From assembly GCA_900317545.1 (NCBI GenBank), contig ONHE01000056.1:68101-101219 (forward strand): 33,119 nt of DNA, read 5' to 3'. This DNA is from an uncultured Prevotella sp. Its GTDB lineage: Bacteria; Bacteroidota; Bacteroidia; Bacteroidales; Bacteroidaceae. Below are positions 1 to 7,958 of the stretch, piece after piece. Numbering within the stretch: position 1 is the first letter of the stretch; each line of letters begins with the position of its first letter. Both the position numbers and the translations under genes were made by a program. The notes under the pieces were generated by a model that searched no databases, was not told the origin of the DNA, and saw nothing but the letters and a program-made list of their open reading frames with translations.

Positions 1-1708
1 GCTGCGTGGCCTTGAAGAGCATCTCTAAATTCATCATATTGTCAATGATGACCGGATACTGCCATTTGTCGCGATTGTGGTCCCACGATCGTATGCAGCC
101 CACTGCGGGGCGGAAACGGGTGGCGAGACTGTTGGATGCCGTAATCAGCACGTCGCGGTACGACCGCTCACCGGTGAGATCAAAAGCCTGTCCGAAGCTG
201 CAGTTAATGATGAATCCCAGATCGTGGGTGCCCTTGTAGTTCTTCGCTGACTCTATTGGCCAGGTGAAGCTGATGGCCTGCTGGCGCCAGTAGGGGTCGT
301 GCGTGTAGCGGTACATCTGCCACAGCGATCCGGCGAAGAAGCCTGAGCACCAGTCGCGTGGACGTACCATCACGAGTTGGCCGTCATTGCCGATGGTGCG
401 TGGCGTGACCAGATGGCGTGCGGCGTTTTGCTCCTGCTGCTGGGCTGCGGTGGCATAGGTGATGGCATAGCTGAGTTGTGAGGCAGCCGAAGCCATGGCG
501 TCATCGCTGGCTGTGGGCTGGTAGTACAAGAGATAGAAGTGGTCGCCGTAGTCGATCTGACGCTGGGCGTCGAAGCACAGACGGTATGTCTGACGGCTGT
601 TGTCAATGTATGTAGCGATCTTGTAAAGGTCTTTGCAGAACTCTTGCTGCTTGCTTTCCCATTGGCTGATTTGTTTGTAGGGCCAGCAGCTCACATCTTT
701 GCCCACGTATGGCAGAAGAAAGTCGACTGCCTTGTAGAATGACCGGCCGTCGGCTGAGGATGCCTGGTCGATGCGCAAGCACAATGCTTGAGTCAGAAGA
801 TAGATGTCTATGCAGTGGGTGAGGTTGTAAGTAGAGTAACCGAAAGCCAGCGTGCGGGCCAGTTCGCGCGGCTGTCGGCCGTCTGGCTGAATCTGGGTGA
901 ATACTCTCCGGGTAGGAAACTCTTCGATTACGCGCCTTGCAACGGCCTGGTTGTCTGTAAAAAGGGCATAGGCGAGCACCTGGGCATCGTAGGCTACGGC
1001 ATGATTGTTGTCGCCCTTGCTCTCATCGATGGCTAACGGATTAGTGAGCATCCATTGCAGAAAACGGGTGAACCACCGCCTGAGCTGCTTCGCATCATTG
1101 GTTGAAAACGATTTCGACTGTTCGAGCAGGCGCACGGCGTCGAGCATTTCGACAAATGAATAGCCGTCGAGGACACCCGACTTGCGCCCCCGGTTTCCGT
1201 TGATGCCGGGAATGAACTGGGCATGGTCGAGGTTGGGACGCATGTAAGTTCGCTTGTCGAAAAACCAGGTTCGGATAAGTTCTGTGGCTTTGCGGGCGTA
1301 CTTCTCGTCGCCGTTGAGATACCAGGCCAGTGCCAGCGTTTGTATGCGTGAGGTGGTTTCGCCGAGTCGACCACGGTCATATTTCTTCAGTTCTGGGTTC
1401 GACTGTCCGTCATGATTGATGTAGGGCAGGCCGTCAGGCTTGGAAGGGTCGGGCCAATAGTAGCGCGACAGACTCATGTAGTCGTGTTTGTCGCCACTGG
1501 CTGGCACCACTTCTTTCTGCGTTACCGACAGAGCAGAGAGGGTGAGCAGGCGGTCTGCCTGCCGGTTGAGTTGCTCGAGACAGCGGGCGTAAAACGGACG
1601 GTGGAGTTGAGACTTTACTTTTTTGAGATGGTCTGAAGGCCATAGCCCCTGGCTAAGGATGGACAGGGACATGGACAGAAAGACTGTGGTGAGCAGATAC
1701 TTTTTCAT
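1..1708 (-). CDS. Alginate-lyase-like / GH88 fusion protein (partial, C-terminus off the left edge)
   Basis: An open frame of 569 codons starts at the ATG at 1708 and is still open at base 1. It begins with a signal peptide (MKKYLLTTVFLSMSLS...). Residues about 40-390 resemble the alginate lyase superfamily: a YYWPDPSKPDGLPY block near 83-95, NNH at 234-236 (probable catalytic region) and a PDGRQP block. From about 405 the protein changes to GH88 (unsaturated glucuronyl hydrolase): RDWCSGFFAGSLW (D452), THDLGF (D496) and IIDNMMNLE (D556). D496 and D556 are 60 residues apart, close to the spacing of the two key aspartates of Bacillus UGL. I checked the frame at four points along the gene and found no frameshift. 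The inferred role is lyase cleavage of a uronic-acid polysaccharide followed by hydrolysis of the unsaturated sugar, probably in the periplasm; the substrate cannot be told. About 200 or more GH88 residues lie outside the window. Confidence 0.85.
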   Translation of the reverse strand, partial: MKKYLLTTVFLSMSLSILSQGLWPSDHLKKVKSQLHRPFYARCLEQLNRQADRLLTLSALSVTQKEVVPASGDKHDYMSLSRYYWPDPSKPDGLPYINHDGQSNPELKKYDRGRLGETTSRIQTLALAWYLNGDEKYARKATELIRTWFFDKRTYMRPNLDHAQFIPGINGNRGRKSGVLDGYSFVEMLDAVRLLEQSKSFSTNDAKQLRRWFTRFLQWMLTNPLAIDESKGDNNHAVAYDAQVLAYALFTDNQAVARRVIEEFPTRRVFTQIQPDGRQPRELARTLAFGYSTYNLTHCIDIYLLTQALCLRIDQASSADGRSFYKAVDFLLPYVGKDVSCWPYKQISQWESKQQEFCKDLYKIATYIDNSRQTYRLCFDAQRQIDYGDHFYLLYYQPTASDDAMASAASQLSYAITYATAAQQQEQNAARHLVTPRTIGNDGQLVMVRPRDWCSGFFAGSLWQMYRYTHDPYWRQQAISFTWPIESAKNYKGTHDLGFIINCSFGQAFDLTGERSYRDVLITASNSLATRFRPAVGCIRSWDHNRDKWQYPVIIDNMMNLEMLFKATQ

Positions 1709-1951
1709 GTGCTAGAAATTACTATGATTTTCACGGTACAAAACAATAAAAAAAACAGCTGATGACTTTTCATTATCATCTAAAAGGTTGTAGAAATTGT
1801 GCTAAAGACTTGGCCGCAGATGGGCGGACAGTCTGTTGAAGGTGCCAAAATAGGTTACGCCTCCTTCAAAGACATGCAATATCGTAAGGTGTGTTCGGTT
1901 TCCGGTTGATGAGGTGCATCATGCGGATGCCCGTGCTGTCGTTTTTTGTTG

Positions 1952-3064
1952 TCAAGGTTTTCTGGACTCTGAAGCCTTTGACCGGAGCGATCCTTCCGGC
2001 CTCGTTTCCTTGGTCACATAGCGTTGCCAATAGGCAATGAGCAGGGTCGTCAGTGGCAAGGCGATGATCAGTCCGATAAACCCTAAGAGCGCGCCCCATA
2101 CTGAGAGAGAGAGCAAGAGAATGGCCGGGTTCAGACCCATGGCTTTCCCCATCACTCTCGGAGTGACGATCATGTCACTGATGATCTGCACCACGATGAA
2201 GACAAGGACGGCAAGTCCGAACACGACCCAGAAGTTCTGACCCGTGTCTGCGGCCTTCAGCATGGCCAGAAAGGCTGTCGGGATCAGGGCGAATGAATGG
2301 AGATAAGGCACGAGATCAAGGATGCCGATGAGAATGCCGAGGCCTATGGCCATCGGGAAGTCGATGATCGTGAAGCCGATACAGAAGTTGATGCCCATGA
2401 TCAGTGCCACGAGGCCCTGCCCGCGGATATAATTGTTCAGTTCTCGCTCTACGTCTTTCATCAGCTCCGACCAGAAGGGGCGGTTTTTGACGGGGAATAT
2501 CCGGATCCAATTGCCTGTCAGATACTCATAGTCAAGCAGGATGAAGAATGTGTAGAGCAGCGTGATCAGCGAGGCGATGATGCTGAGGATGACATAAGCT
2601 GTCTGCCCCACGAAGTTGAAGACCTTCGGCATGGTAACCTTGATGGCATCAGCAAAGTCCTTGCTTTTGAAAAAGTTCTCGATCTGCCGCTGATGTTCGG
2701 AGATCCATTCGGATATCAGCGCCGAGAGATTATTGGTGTGGGCAGTCTGATGCATCCATTTGGAGAGAATGTCACCCAACTTCTGAAACTGCTCCACCAT
2801 GGGTGGGATGATCAGGTAGACGATCAGTCCGAGGATGGCGAAGACAACGATCATCGTGAGGATGATGGCGATGGCGCGGATCCGCACCCTCAGTTTATAT
2901 TGGACGAATTTCACAACCGGGATCAGCAGATAAGCAAACAGCCATGCGATGAAGAACGGGAGGAGCACACTGCTCAGGTAGTTGAGCAGCAGTAGTACGA
3001 CCAGTACCAGCGCTCCGGCACCGATCCAGCGGATGAACTTGTCGAATGTGATTTCCTGTTGCAT
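1952..3064 (-). CDS. AI-2E family (PF01594) inner-membrane transporter
   Basis: This is a 370-residue integral membrane protein. It has hydrophobic segments near residues 13-50 and 62-85, a soluble middle with helices about 90-150, and further segments from about 150 to 350. The C-terminal block GLNPAILLLSLSVWGALLG followed by GLIIALPLT is the conserved signature of the AI-2E/PerM/YtqI-type family. Family members export varied small molecules or act as Na+(Li+)/H+ antiporters; despite the name, transport of autoinducer-2 is shown only for a few. It lies 25 bp after tdk on the same strand, so the two are probably cotranscribed. The soluble tail (about the last 20 residues) is rich in charged residues. 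The family assignment is firm; the substrate is unknown. Confidence 0.9.
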   Translation of the reverse strand: MQQEITFDKFIRWIGAGALVLVVLLLLNYLSSVLLPFFIAWLFAYLLIPVVKFVQYKLRVRIRAIAIILTMIVVFAILGLIVYLIIPPMVEQFQKLGDILSKWMHQTAHTNNLSALISEWISEHQRQIENFFKSKDFADAIKVTMPKVFNFVGQTAYVILSIIASLITLLYTFFILLDYEYLTGNWIRIFPVKNRPFWSELMKDVERELNNYIRGQGLVALIMGINFCIGFTIIDFPMAIGLGILIGILDLVPYLHSFALIPTAFLAMLKAADTGQNFWVVFGLAVLVFIVVQIISDMIVTPRVMGKAMGLNPAILLLSLSVWGALLGFIGLIIALPLTTLLIAYWQRYVTKETRPEGSLRSKASESRKP

Positions 3065-3089
3065 ATCTTCTGTCTTGATTGGTGGTGAT

Positions 3090-3755
3090 TTAATCGGAGT
3101 GCGAAAGATCCGTCCTGGCGGCTTGTTTCTCGTCTGCGGTCAGTCCGGATGCTGGCTGCGTCTTGGCTGAAGGAGCGTTCTCTGAGGCCAAGGCTTTCTG
3201 ATAGCACTCACGGCAGAGGGGTTCATACTCTTCCTTTTCACCCAAGACGACCCGCTTGTCGCAATGTACGAGCCGATGACTGACATAAGCCAGTGCCCCG
3301 CATCTGACGCAAATGGCATGCACTTTTGTCACTTCGTCAGCGATGGCACACAAAGCCGGTATGGGCCCAAATGGAATTCCCTTGAAGTCCATGTCCAGTC
3401 CGGCGATGATGACTCGCACGCCCCTGTTGGCGAGCTCATTGCAGACGTTCACGAGGTCGTCATCCAAGAATTGCGCTTCATCAATGCCTACGACATCGAT
3501 CCCCGAGGAGAGGAGCAGGATGCTGGCTGATGAGTCGACCGGTGTCGACTGTATCGCATTGTGGTCATGGCTGACCACGTCGGCCTCAGAATAGCGTGTG
3601 TCGATCGAAGGCTTAAAGATCTCCACCCGCTGACGGGCTATCTTCGCCCGCTTCAGCCGTCGGATGAGCTCTTCGGTCTTGCCAGAAAACATCGACCCGC
3701 ACACCACTTCGATTCTTCCGGGGCGGTGTGTTTCCCCGAGTAAGTTTTCAATCAT
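3090..3755 (-). CDS. tdk: Thymidine kinase (type II)
   Basis: The protein phosphorylates thymidine to dTMP with ATP (pyrimidine salvage, cytoplasm). With the start at 3755 it has 221 residues. It shows the P-loop GSMFSGKT at 20-27, the DEAQF segment at 91-95 carrying the catalytic Glu92, and four zinc cysteines (C148, C151, C180, C183) in the lasso domain. An ATG 90 bp upstream (3845) is in frame, but it would lie upstream of a TAnnTTTG promoter box at 3764-3771 and would add unrelated residues, so 3755 is preferred. The C-terminus carries about 25 extra polar residues beyond the core. It is divergent from rsmI and upstream of the AI-2E gene. Confidence 0.95.
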   Translation of the reverse strand: MIENLLGETHRPGRIEVVCGSMFSGKTEELIRRLKRAKIARQRVEIFKPSIDTRYSEADVVSHDHNAIQSTPVDSSASILLLSSGIDVVGIDEAQFLDDDLVNVCNELANRGVRVIIAGLDMDFKGIPFGPIPALCAIADEVTKVHAICVRCGALAYVSHRLVHCDKRVVLGEKEEYEPLCRECYQKALASENAPSAKTQPASGLTADEKQAARTDLSHSD

Positions 3756-3763
3756 AACTTGTG

Positions 3764-3771
3764 CAAAGATA
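3764..3771 (-). promoter_or_regulatory. Putative -7 box of tdk (TATCTTTG)
   Basis: On the minus strand TATCTTTG matches the Bacteroidota -7 consensus TAnnTTTG. Only 8 nt (CACAAGTT) separate it from the tdk ATG, so the transcript would start at or a few bases before the start codon. No clear TTG is seen at -33. Confidence 0.6.
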
Positions 3772-3862
3772 ATAAAAGATTGTTTGAAATGCGTTTTGGG
3801 ATGGAGATTTTTTGTCTGAAAAGGGGCGTTACTTAAAAATTGCAAAGAATTGAATGTTTTTT

Positions 3863-3892
3863 TTGTATGTGAAGAATAAATAACTATATTTG
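3863..3892 (+). promoter_or_regulatory. Promoter of rsmI (TTG-19-TATATTTG)
   Basis: TTG at 3863-3865 and TATATTTG at 3885-3892 are separated by 19 nt, matching the Bacteroidota -33/-7 consensus. The rsmI ATG follows 8 nt after the -7 box, which leaves almost no 5' leader. Confidence 0.7.
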
Positions 3893-3900
3893 TCAGCTAT

Positions 3901-4620
3901 ATGGGAATATTGTACATCGTGCCTACTCCGATAGGGAATCTGGAAGACATCACGCTCCGCGCCCTGCGCATCTTGAAGGAAGCCGACATGATTCTGGCCG
4001 AAGATACACGTACTTCGGGCATTCTCATGAAGCATTTCGGGATACAGAATCATCTTGTTTCCCATCATAAATTCAATGAGCACGGAACGGCGGCAGGGAT
4101 TGTCGAGCGACTGAAGGAGGGGCAGATGATAGCCTTGATCAGCGACGCCGGAACGCCTGGAATCAGTGACCCGGGATTCTATCTGGCCCGCGAGGCGGCC
4201 CGCGAGGGCATCACCGTTCAATGCTTGCCGGGCCCCACGGCGTTCGTGCCGGCGGTTGTGGCTTCGGGATTGCCGTGTGACAGGTTCTGCTTTGAGGGTT
4301 TCATCCCACAGAAGAAAGGCCGTCAGAGCTTCGTAGAGTCGCTGAAGGAGGAGTCCAGAACCATGATCTTCTACGAGTCGCCCTATCGTTTGGTGAAGTC
4401 GCTCCAGCTCTTCGCATCCGTCTTTGGTAACGACCGTCAGGCCTGTGTGTGCCGGGAACTGTCGAAACTGCATGAGGAAAGCGTAAGGGGAACGCTCGAA
4501 TCGCTCATCCTCCACTTCACGGAGACCGAGCCGCGTGGTGAAATTGTCATCGTCGTGGCAGGCAGGGAGAAGGAACGGAGTAGCAGGACAGAAAACAGGA
4601 ATATAAATAAGGTATCATGA
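3901..4620 (+). CDS. rsmI: 16S rRNA (cytidine(1402)-2'-O)-methyltransferase
   Basis: RsmI uses S-adenosylmethionine to 2'-O-methylate C1402 in the 30S decoding centre. The 239-residue protein has the family's N-terminal PTPIGNLEDITLRAL, then LAEDTRTS, the glycine-rich ALISDAGTPGISDPG and the GPTAFVPAVVASGLP segment of the tetrapyrrole-methylase fold, then EGFIPQKKGR and YESPYRL. It is shorter than the E. coli protein (about 286) because the C-terminal extension is missing. The ATG at 3901 gives the canonical start MGILYIVPTPIGN and lies 8 nt after a promoter -7 box, so the message is probably leaderless. It is divergent from tdk. Confidence 0.95.
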   Translation: MGILYIVPTPIGNLEDITLRALRILKEADMILAEDTRTSGILMKHFGIQNHLVSHHKFNEHGTAAGIVERLKEGQMIALISDAGTPGISDPGFYLAREAAREGITVQCLPGPTAFVPAVVASGLPCDRFCFEGFIPQKKGRQSFVESLKEESRTMIFYESPYRLVKSLQLFASVFGNDRQACVCRELSKLHEESVRGTLESLILHFTETEPRGEIVIVVAGREKERSSRTENRNINKVS

Positions 4621-4705
4621 AGTGCATACATGTGCTTCCCTCTCAACGATCTTCTACTATGCAGATTTCCGATCAATTGAAGTTGAAACTAAAATCTAAA
4701 GGAAT

Positions 4706-5554
4706 ATGAGAAAATTATTTTTTGGGGCTTGTCTGGCAATTGTTGCGCTGACAGGTTGTAATCAGAAAAAAACCGTTGACCTCGCGAGTCTTGCCAGGAA
4801 TGATTCTTTGCAGAACATCATTGCACAGCGCGACAACGAGATCAATGACATGATGGGAACCCTGAATGAGATCCAGGAAGGTTTCCGTCAGATCAATGAG
4901 GCTGAAAACCGTGTGAACATCGCCAAGGACGGAGAAGGTGTCAACAAGGCGAGTCAGATCAAGGAAAACATCCGGTTCATCGCTTCGACAATGAAGAAAA
5001 ACCGGGAACTGATCGCAAAACTCCGCAGCCAGCTCAAGAATAGCAATTTCAACGGTGATCAGTTGCAGAAAGCCATCGACGGACTTAATGCGCAACTCGA
5101 GGAGAAAGATCGGCAGCTGCAGCAACTGCGTGAAGAACTTGATGCCAAGGACGTCCATATCAGCGAGCTCGACGAAACCATCAACAATCTGAACTCGGAT
5201 GTTTCAAATCTCAAGACAGAAAGCTCACAGAAGAGCGAGACAATCTCCATCCAGGACAAGCAGCTCAATACGGCATGGTTCGTGTTCGGCACCAAGAAAG
5301 AGCTGAAGGACCAGCATATCCTCGTAGACGGCAAGGTGCTGCAGTCGAGCTTCAACAAGAGCTACTTCACCAAGATTGATATTCGGGTTGACAAAGAGAT
5401 CAAACTCTATTCGAAATCGGCTCGCTTGCTGACCATGCATCCCTCTGACAGCTACACCCTGACTCAGGATGTCAACAAGCAATACGTGCTCAAGATCAAC
5501 AATCCGCAGATCTTCTGGTCGACGAGTAAATACTTGGTCGTGCTTGTAAAATAA
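4706..5554 (+). CDS. Coiled-coil lipoprotein, Cbp1-like
   Basis: This is a 282-residue lipoprotein with signal MRKLFFGACLAIVALTGC, where Cys18 is the lipidation site. Residues about 28-190 are almost entirely heptad-like and rich in Q, E, N, K and L, indicating a long coiled coil (for example LNAQLEEKDRQLQQLREELD). A globular tail of about 90 residues follows (WFVFGTKKELKDQHIL ... PQIFWSTSKYLVVLVK). The architecture resembles the Bacteroides Cbp1 family, described as a collagen-binding glycoprotein adhesin; a DSL tripeptide near residues 31-33 fits the Bacteroidota O-glycosylation motif D(S/T)(A/I/L/V/M/T). The function here is inferred from that resemblance only. The gene lies 85 bp after rsmI and may be read through from it. 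A stem-loop follows the stop codon. Confidence 0.75.
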   Translation: MRKLFFGACLAIVALTGCNQKKTVDLASLARNDSLQNIIAQRDNEINDMMGTLNEIQEGFRQINEAENRVNIAKDGEGVNKASQIKENIRFIASTMKKNRELIAKLRSQLKNSNFNGDQLQKAIDGLNAQLEEKDRQLQQLREELDAKDVHISELDETINNLNSDVSNLKTESSQKSETISIQDKQLNTAWFVFGTKKELKDQHILVDGKVLQSSFNKSYFTKIDIRVDKEIKLYSKSARLLTMHPSDSYTLTQDVNKQYVLKINNPQIFWSTSKYLVVLVK

Positions 5555-5559
5555 GTCCG

Positions 5560-5606
5560 CAGCTTGCGCCTCTTCGCGGCAGATGGGGCGCAAGCTGACT
5601 GTTTTC
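5560..5606 (+). terminator. Stem-loop terminator after the Cbp1-like gene
   Basis: CAGCTTGCGCC (5560-5570) and GGCGCAAGCTG (5587-5597) form a perfect 11-bp stem with a 16-nt loop, followed by ACTGTTTTCC. It begins 6 nt after the stop codon. The T-run is weak, so termination is likely but not certain. Confidence 0.6.
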
Positions 5607-5775
5607 CTGCCGCCAGCCTTTGAGACAGACATCTGGCGGTTCTTTGGCACATTCCGTCACCATTCAACCGCCTGTCCGCCTGCCTTTTCTTTTTTCTCTT
5701 TCAGGCGAGAAGCATTGTTTGAAAGAGAGTAAAGATATTAGGATTATTGCCTTTTGACAAAGATTAACGTTTTTT

Positions 5776-5808
5776 TTGTGGTGTTTACATTTTTTTTCTG
5801 TATATTAG
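5776..5808 (+). promoter_or_regulatory. Possible serpin promoter
   Basis: TTG at 5776-5778 and TATATTAG at 5801-5808 resemble the -33/-7 pair, but the spacing of 22 nt is long and the last positions of the -7 box differ from TTTG. It would give a leader of about 175 nt. Confidence 0.3.
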
Positions 5809-5990
5809 CCCTGTGTAATCAATCATTTATATAAACCATGAAACACTTTCAACCAGTTTTGACCTAGTGGTCATTAATCTGCCAGATTATACTCATATCA
5901 TTACAAAGTCGACGACTGGTTTCTCGTCTCCATGTACTCAATACAAGTAGATATTAATAATTACATATTCTTAACTGTCAGTCAAATAAT

Positions 5991-7223
5991 ATGAAAAAGC
6001 TATTTTTATTGTTGTGTTTGGTTGCCGGATTCACGGCATGTGACAACGCCAGTGACAACGAGAATGGCGCTGGCGAAGGCAACAATCCTTTTCTGCCCAT
6101 TCAGCTATCCTCCCTTGAAGACGGAATCGTAAAACAAAGCAACGACTTTGCCTATAAGGCGTTTGCTGTCTATGACAAGGGGAAAAATTTACCCCCCAAC
6201 TATGTCATGTCACCCCTCAGCTTCTCTTATGCACTCTCCATGCTGGCCAATGGGGCCGGAGGAGCCACCCAGGCTGAGATTCTGAAGGCGATTGGAGTCA
6301 CTGGCGAGTCGATGGAAAACGCGAATGCGCTCTACGCGAAACTCATGGAGCAGCTGCCGAAGATGGATAAATCGACGGAGGTGGACATCGCCAACACGAT
6401 GTGGATGGCCCTGGATTTCCAGCCTTATGACGCTTTCGTGAACGCGCTGAAGGCGAACTATCAGGCTGGGATGATGCAGACGGATACCCAGGATGCGCTG
6501 AATGCTATCAACAAGTGGTGCAAAGAGAAGACGCATGGGTTGATTGATCCTTTCCTTAAAAGGTGGAATCCGGAGACGCGGATGATGTTGCTCAACGCTC
6601 TCTACTTCAAAGGAAAATGGGCGATGCCCTTTGATGCGGCTAAGACCGCAAAGGAGACATTTGCCAACGAAGATGGTTCGAAGGCAACGGTCGACATGAT
6701 GAACGCTACTCAAGACCTTCGCTACTACGAAGACAACCGCTTTACCATGACAGAGTTCCCATACGGAAATGGTGCCTTTTCCATTCAGTTCTTCCTGCCG
6801 AAGGACGGTGTCAGCCTGAACGACTGTATCACCGAGTTGGGCAAGAGTGACTGGAATCAGATCTACACCAACTCAGGATTGGCTTCGGTGACGGTGAAAA
6901 TGCCGAAGTTTACAACGGAGACCAAAGAATCCCTCATCGATGTGGCAAAGGCTTTGGGCATCAAGACCGCTTTCTCGCCTATGGCCGACTATTCCAACTT
7001 GGCGAAGGAAAAGGTGGAACTGAATGACATTTTCCAGGCAGCCAAGATCTCGGTGGATGAAAAGCAGACTGAAGCAGCGGCGGTGACTGGTGTATCTATG
7101 ATTACAGGAGTCTCGCCGACTGTCAAGAAATACAATTTCTATCTGAACAGACCGTTTGTTTACGTCCTGCGCGAAAAGAGCACGGGCGTCATCCTCTTTG
7201 TGGGAAAGGTGACACGGATGTAA
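5991..7223 (+). CDS. Lipoprotein serpin (serine/cysteine protease inhibitor)
   Basis: This is a 410-residue serpin with signal MKKLFLLLCLVAGFTAC (lipid-modified Cys17), followed by an acidic/Asn-rich spacer CDNASDNENG that would hold it away from the membrane. Serpin hallmarks include NYVMSPLSFSYALSMLANGAGG near the N-terminus, LLNALYFKGKW in the middle and the C-terminal signature RPFVYVLREKSTGVILFVGKV. The hinge EKQTEAAAV (from E357) has Thr at P14 and small residues at P12-P10, as in inhibitory serpins, although P15 is Gln instead of the usual Gly. Counting from P17 puts the scissile bond near Met-Ile-Thr-Gly. Bacterial precedent is miropin, the lipoprotein serpin of Tannerella forsythia. 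The likely role is protecting the cell surface or periplasm from host or own proteases. The gene stands alone, with a long leader. Confidence 0.93.
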   Translation: MKKLFLLLCLVAGFTACDNASDNENGAGEGNNPFLPIQLSSLEDGIVKQSNDFAYKAFAVYDKGKNLPPNYVMSPLSFSYALSMLANGAGGATQAEILKAIGVTGESMENANALYAKLMEQLPKMDKSTEVDIANTMWMALDFQPYDAFVNALKANYQAGMMQTDTQDALNAINKWCKEKTHGLIDPFLKRWNPETRMMLLNALYFKGKWAMPFDAAKTAKETFANEDGSKATVDMMNATQDLRYYEDNRFTMTEFPYGNGAFSIQFFLPKDGVSLNDCITELGKSDWNQIYTNSGLASVTVKMPKFTTETKESLIDVAKALGIKTAFSPMADYSNLAKEKVELNDIFQAAKISVDEKQTEAAAVTGVSMITGVSPTVKKYNFYLNRPFVYVLREKSTGVILFVGKVTRM

Positions 7224-7344
7224 GTGCTTGGCTCGGGTCGCGGATGCGGATCAGGCGGACAAAGCCTGGCGGTGACGACCGTCCGCATGACGTGCCAACC
7301 AAGGAATGATGAATTTCGATGCCGCATAAAATGAACTTCGCGGC

Positions 7345-7391
7345 GAAAAGAAACGGCTTCCGCGCGTATCGGATGATGCGTCCGGAAGCCG
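7345..7391 (-). terminator. Terminator of tadA
   Basis: CGGCTTCCG (7354-7362) and CGGAAGCCG (7383-7391) form a 9-bp stem. On the minus strand it is followed by TTTCTTTTCG, giving a plausible intrinsic terminator 20 nt after the tadA stop codon. Confidence 0.6.
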
Positions 7392-7410
7392 TAAACGTAT
7401 GCTCCACCCG

Positions 7411-7866
7411 CTATCTCTTGTTCTGAAAGAACTGCTGGATCAGTTGTCGGCATTCCGGTTCGAGAACACCGACGGTGACGGAAGCCTTGGGATGCAGCGC
7501 CTGAGGGGCGAAGCGGGTGTAGCCCCGCTTGATGTCGGAAGCGCCGTAGACCACGCGTGCAATCTGCGCCCATCCGATGGCGCCGGCGCACATGGTGCAC
7601 GGCTCTACGGTGACGTATAGCGTACAGTCCTGCAAATACTTTCCTCCGAGTGCGTCGGCGGCAGCCGTGATGGCCTGCATCTCGGCATGTGCCGTCACGT
7701 CGTGCAGCGTCTCGGTCAGGTTGCAGGCCCTGGAGATGATCCGGTCCTTGCACACGATTACTGCGCCGATCGGCACTTCGCCGGCCTTTAGGGCCCTTTC
7801 AGCTTCGGCAAGTGCCTTCCGCATGTAATACTCGTCTTTCTTCTGGAGTTCTTCCGTCTGTGTCAT
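7411..7866 (-). CDS. tadA: tRNA-specific adenosine deaminase (TadA-like nucleoside deaminase)
   Basis: The enzyme deaminates A34 of tRNA-Arg(ACG) to inosine. The 151-residue protein has the cytidine-deaminase-fold zinc motifs HAE at 60-62 (His60 ligand, Glu62 proton shuttle) and PCTMC at 89-93 (Cys90 and Cys93 ligands). It also has the family's VPIGAVIV and YGASDIKRG segments. Length and motif order match TadA; a guanine deaminase or other nucleoside deaminase of the same fold is less likely. It is transcribed alone from a promoter box at 7887-7894 and faces the serpin gene end to end. Confidence 0.9.
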   Translation of the reverse strand: MTQTEELQKKDEYYMRKALAEAERALKAGEVPIGAVIVCKDRIISRACNLTETLHDVTAHAEMQAITAAADALGGKYLQDCTLYVTVEPCTMCAGAIGWAQIARVVYGASDIKRGYTRFAPQALHPKASVTVGVLEPECRQLIQQFFQNKR

Positions 7867-7886
7867 GTCTGTTCCATTGATTATTG

Positions 7887-7894
7887 CAAAAGTA
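7887..7894 (-). promoter_or_regulatory. -7 box of tadA (TACTTTTG)
   Basis: TACTTTTG on the minus strand matches TAnnTTTG and lies 20 nt upstream of the tadA ATG. No TTG is present at the expected -33 distance. Confidence 0.5.
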
Positions 7895-7958
7895 CGATAA
7901 TTGTTGGAAACGGAGGCACGAATTTGCTTCTTTTCTTTTCCGGACCGTTCAAGTCTGT

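Larger units (their letters stand above)
5555..5990 (+). other. Noncoding region between the Cbp1-like gene and the serpin
   Basis: No protein gene is recognised in these 436 bp. The region holds the stem-loop at 5560-5606, a second inverted repeat (TCTCTTTCA at 5695-5703 with TGAAAGAGA at 5720-5728, not followed by a T-run), a T-rich stretch with a possible promoter near 5776-5808, and a probable serpin leader of about 170 nt. The leader contains TGACC-TAGT-GGTCA (5860-5873) and a 9-codon frame at 5838-5867 that I do not regard as supported. Confidence 0.6.

Noticed and set aside
2297-2995. 232-codon plus-strand frame opposite the AI-2E gene
   Set aside because: Extremely rich in Asp, Glu and His, as expected from the reverse of a hydrophobic membrane protein; not a real gene.
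5838-5867. Nine-codon leader peptide before the serpin
   Set aside because: Too short to support; no regulatory codon run and no clear alternating attenuator stems linked to it.
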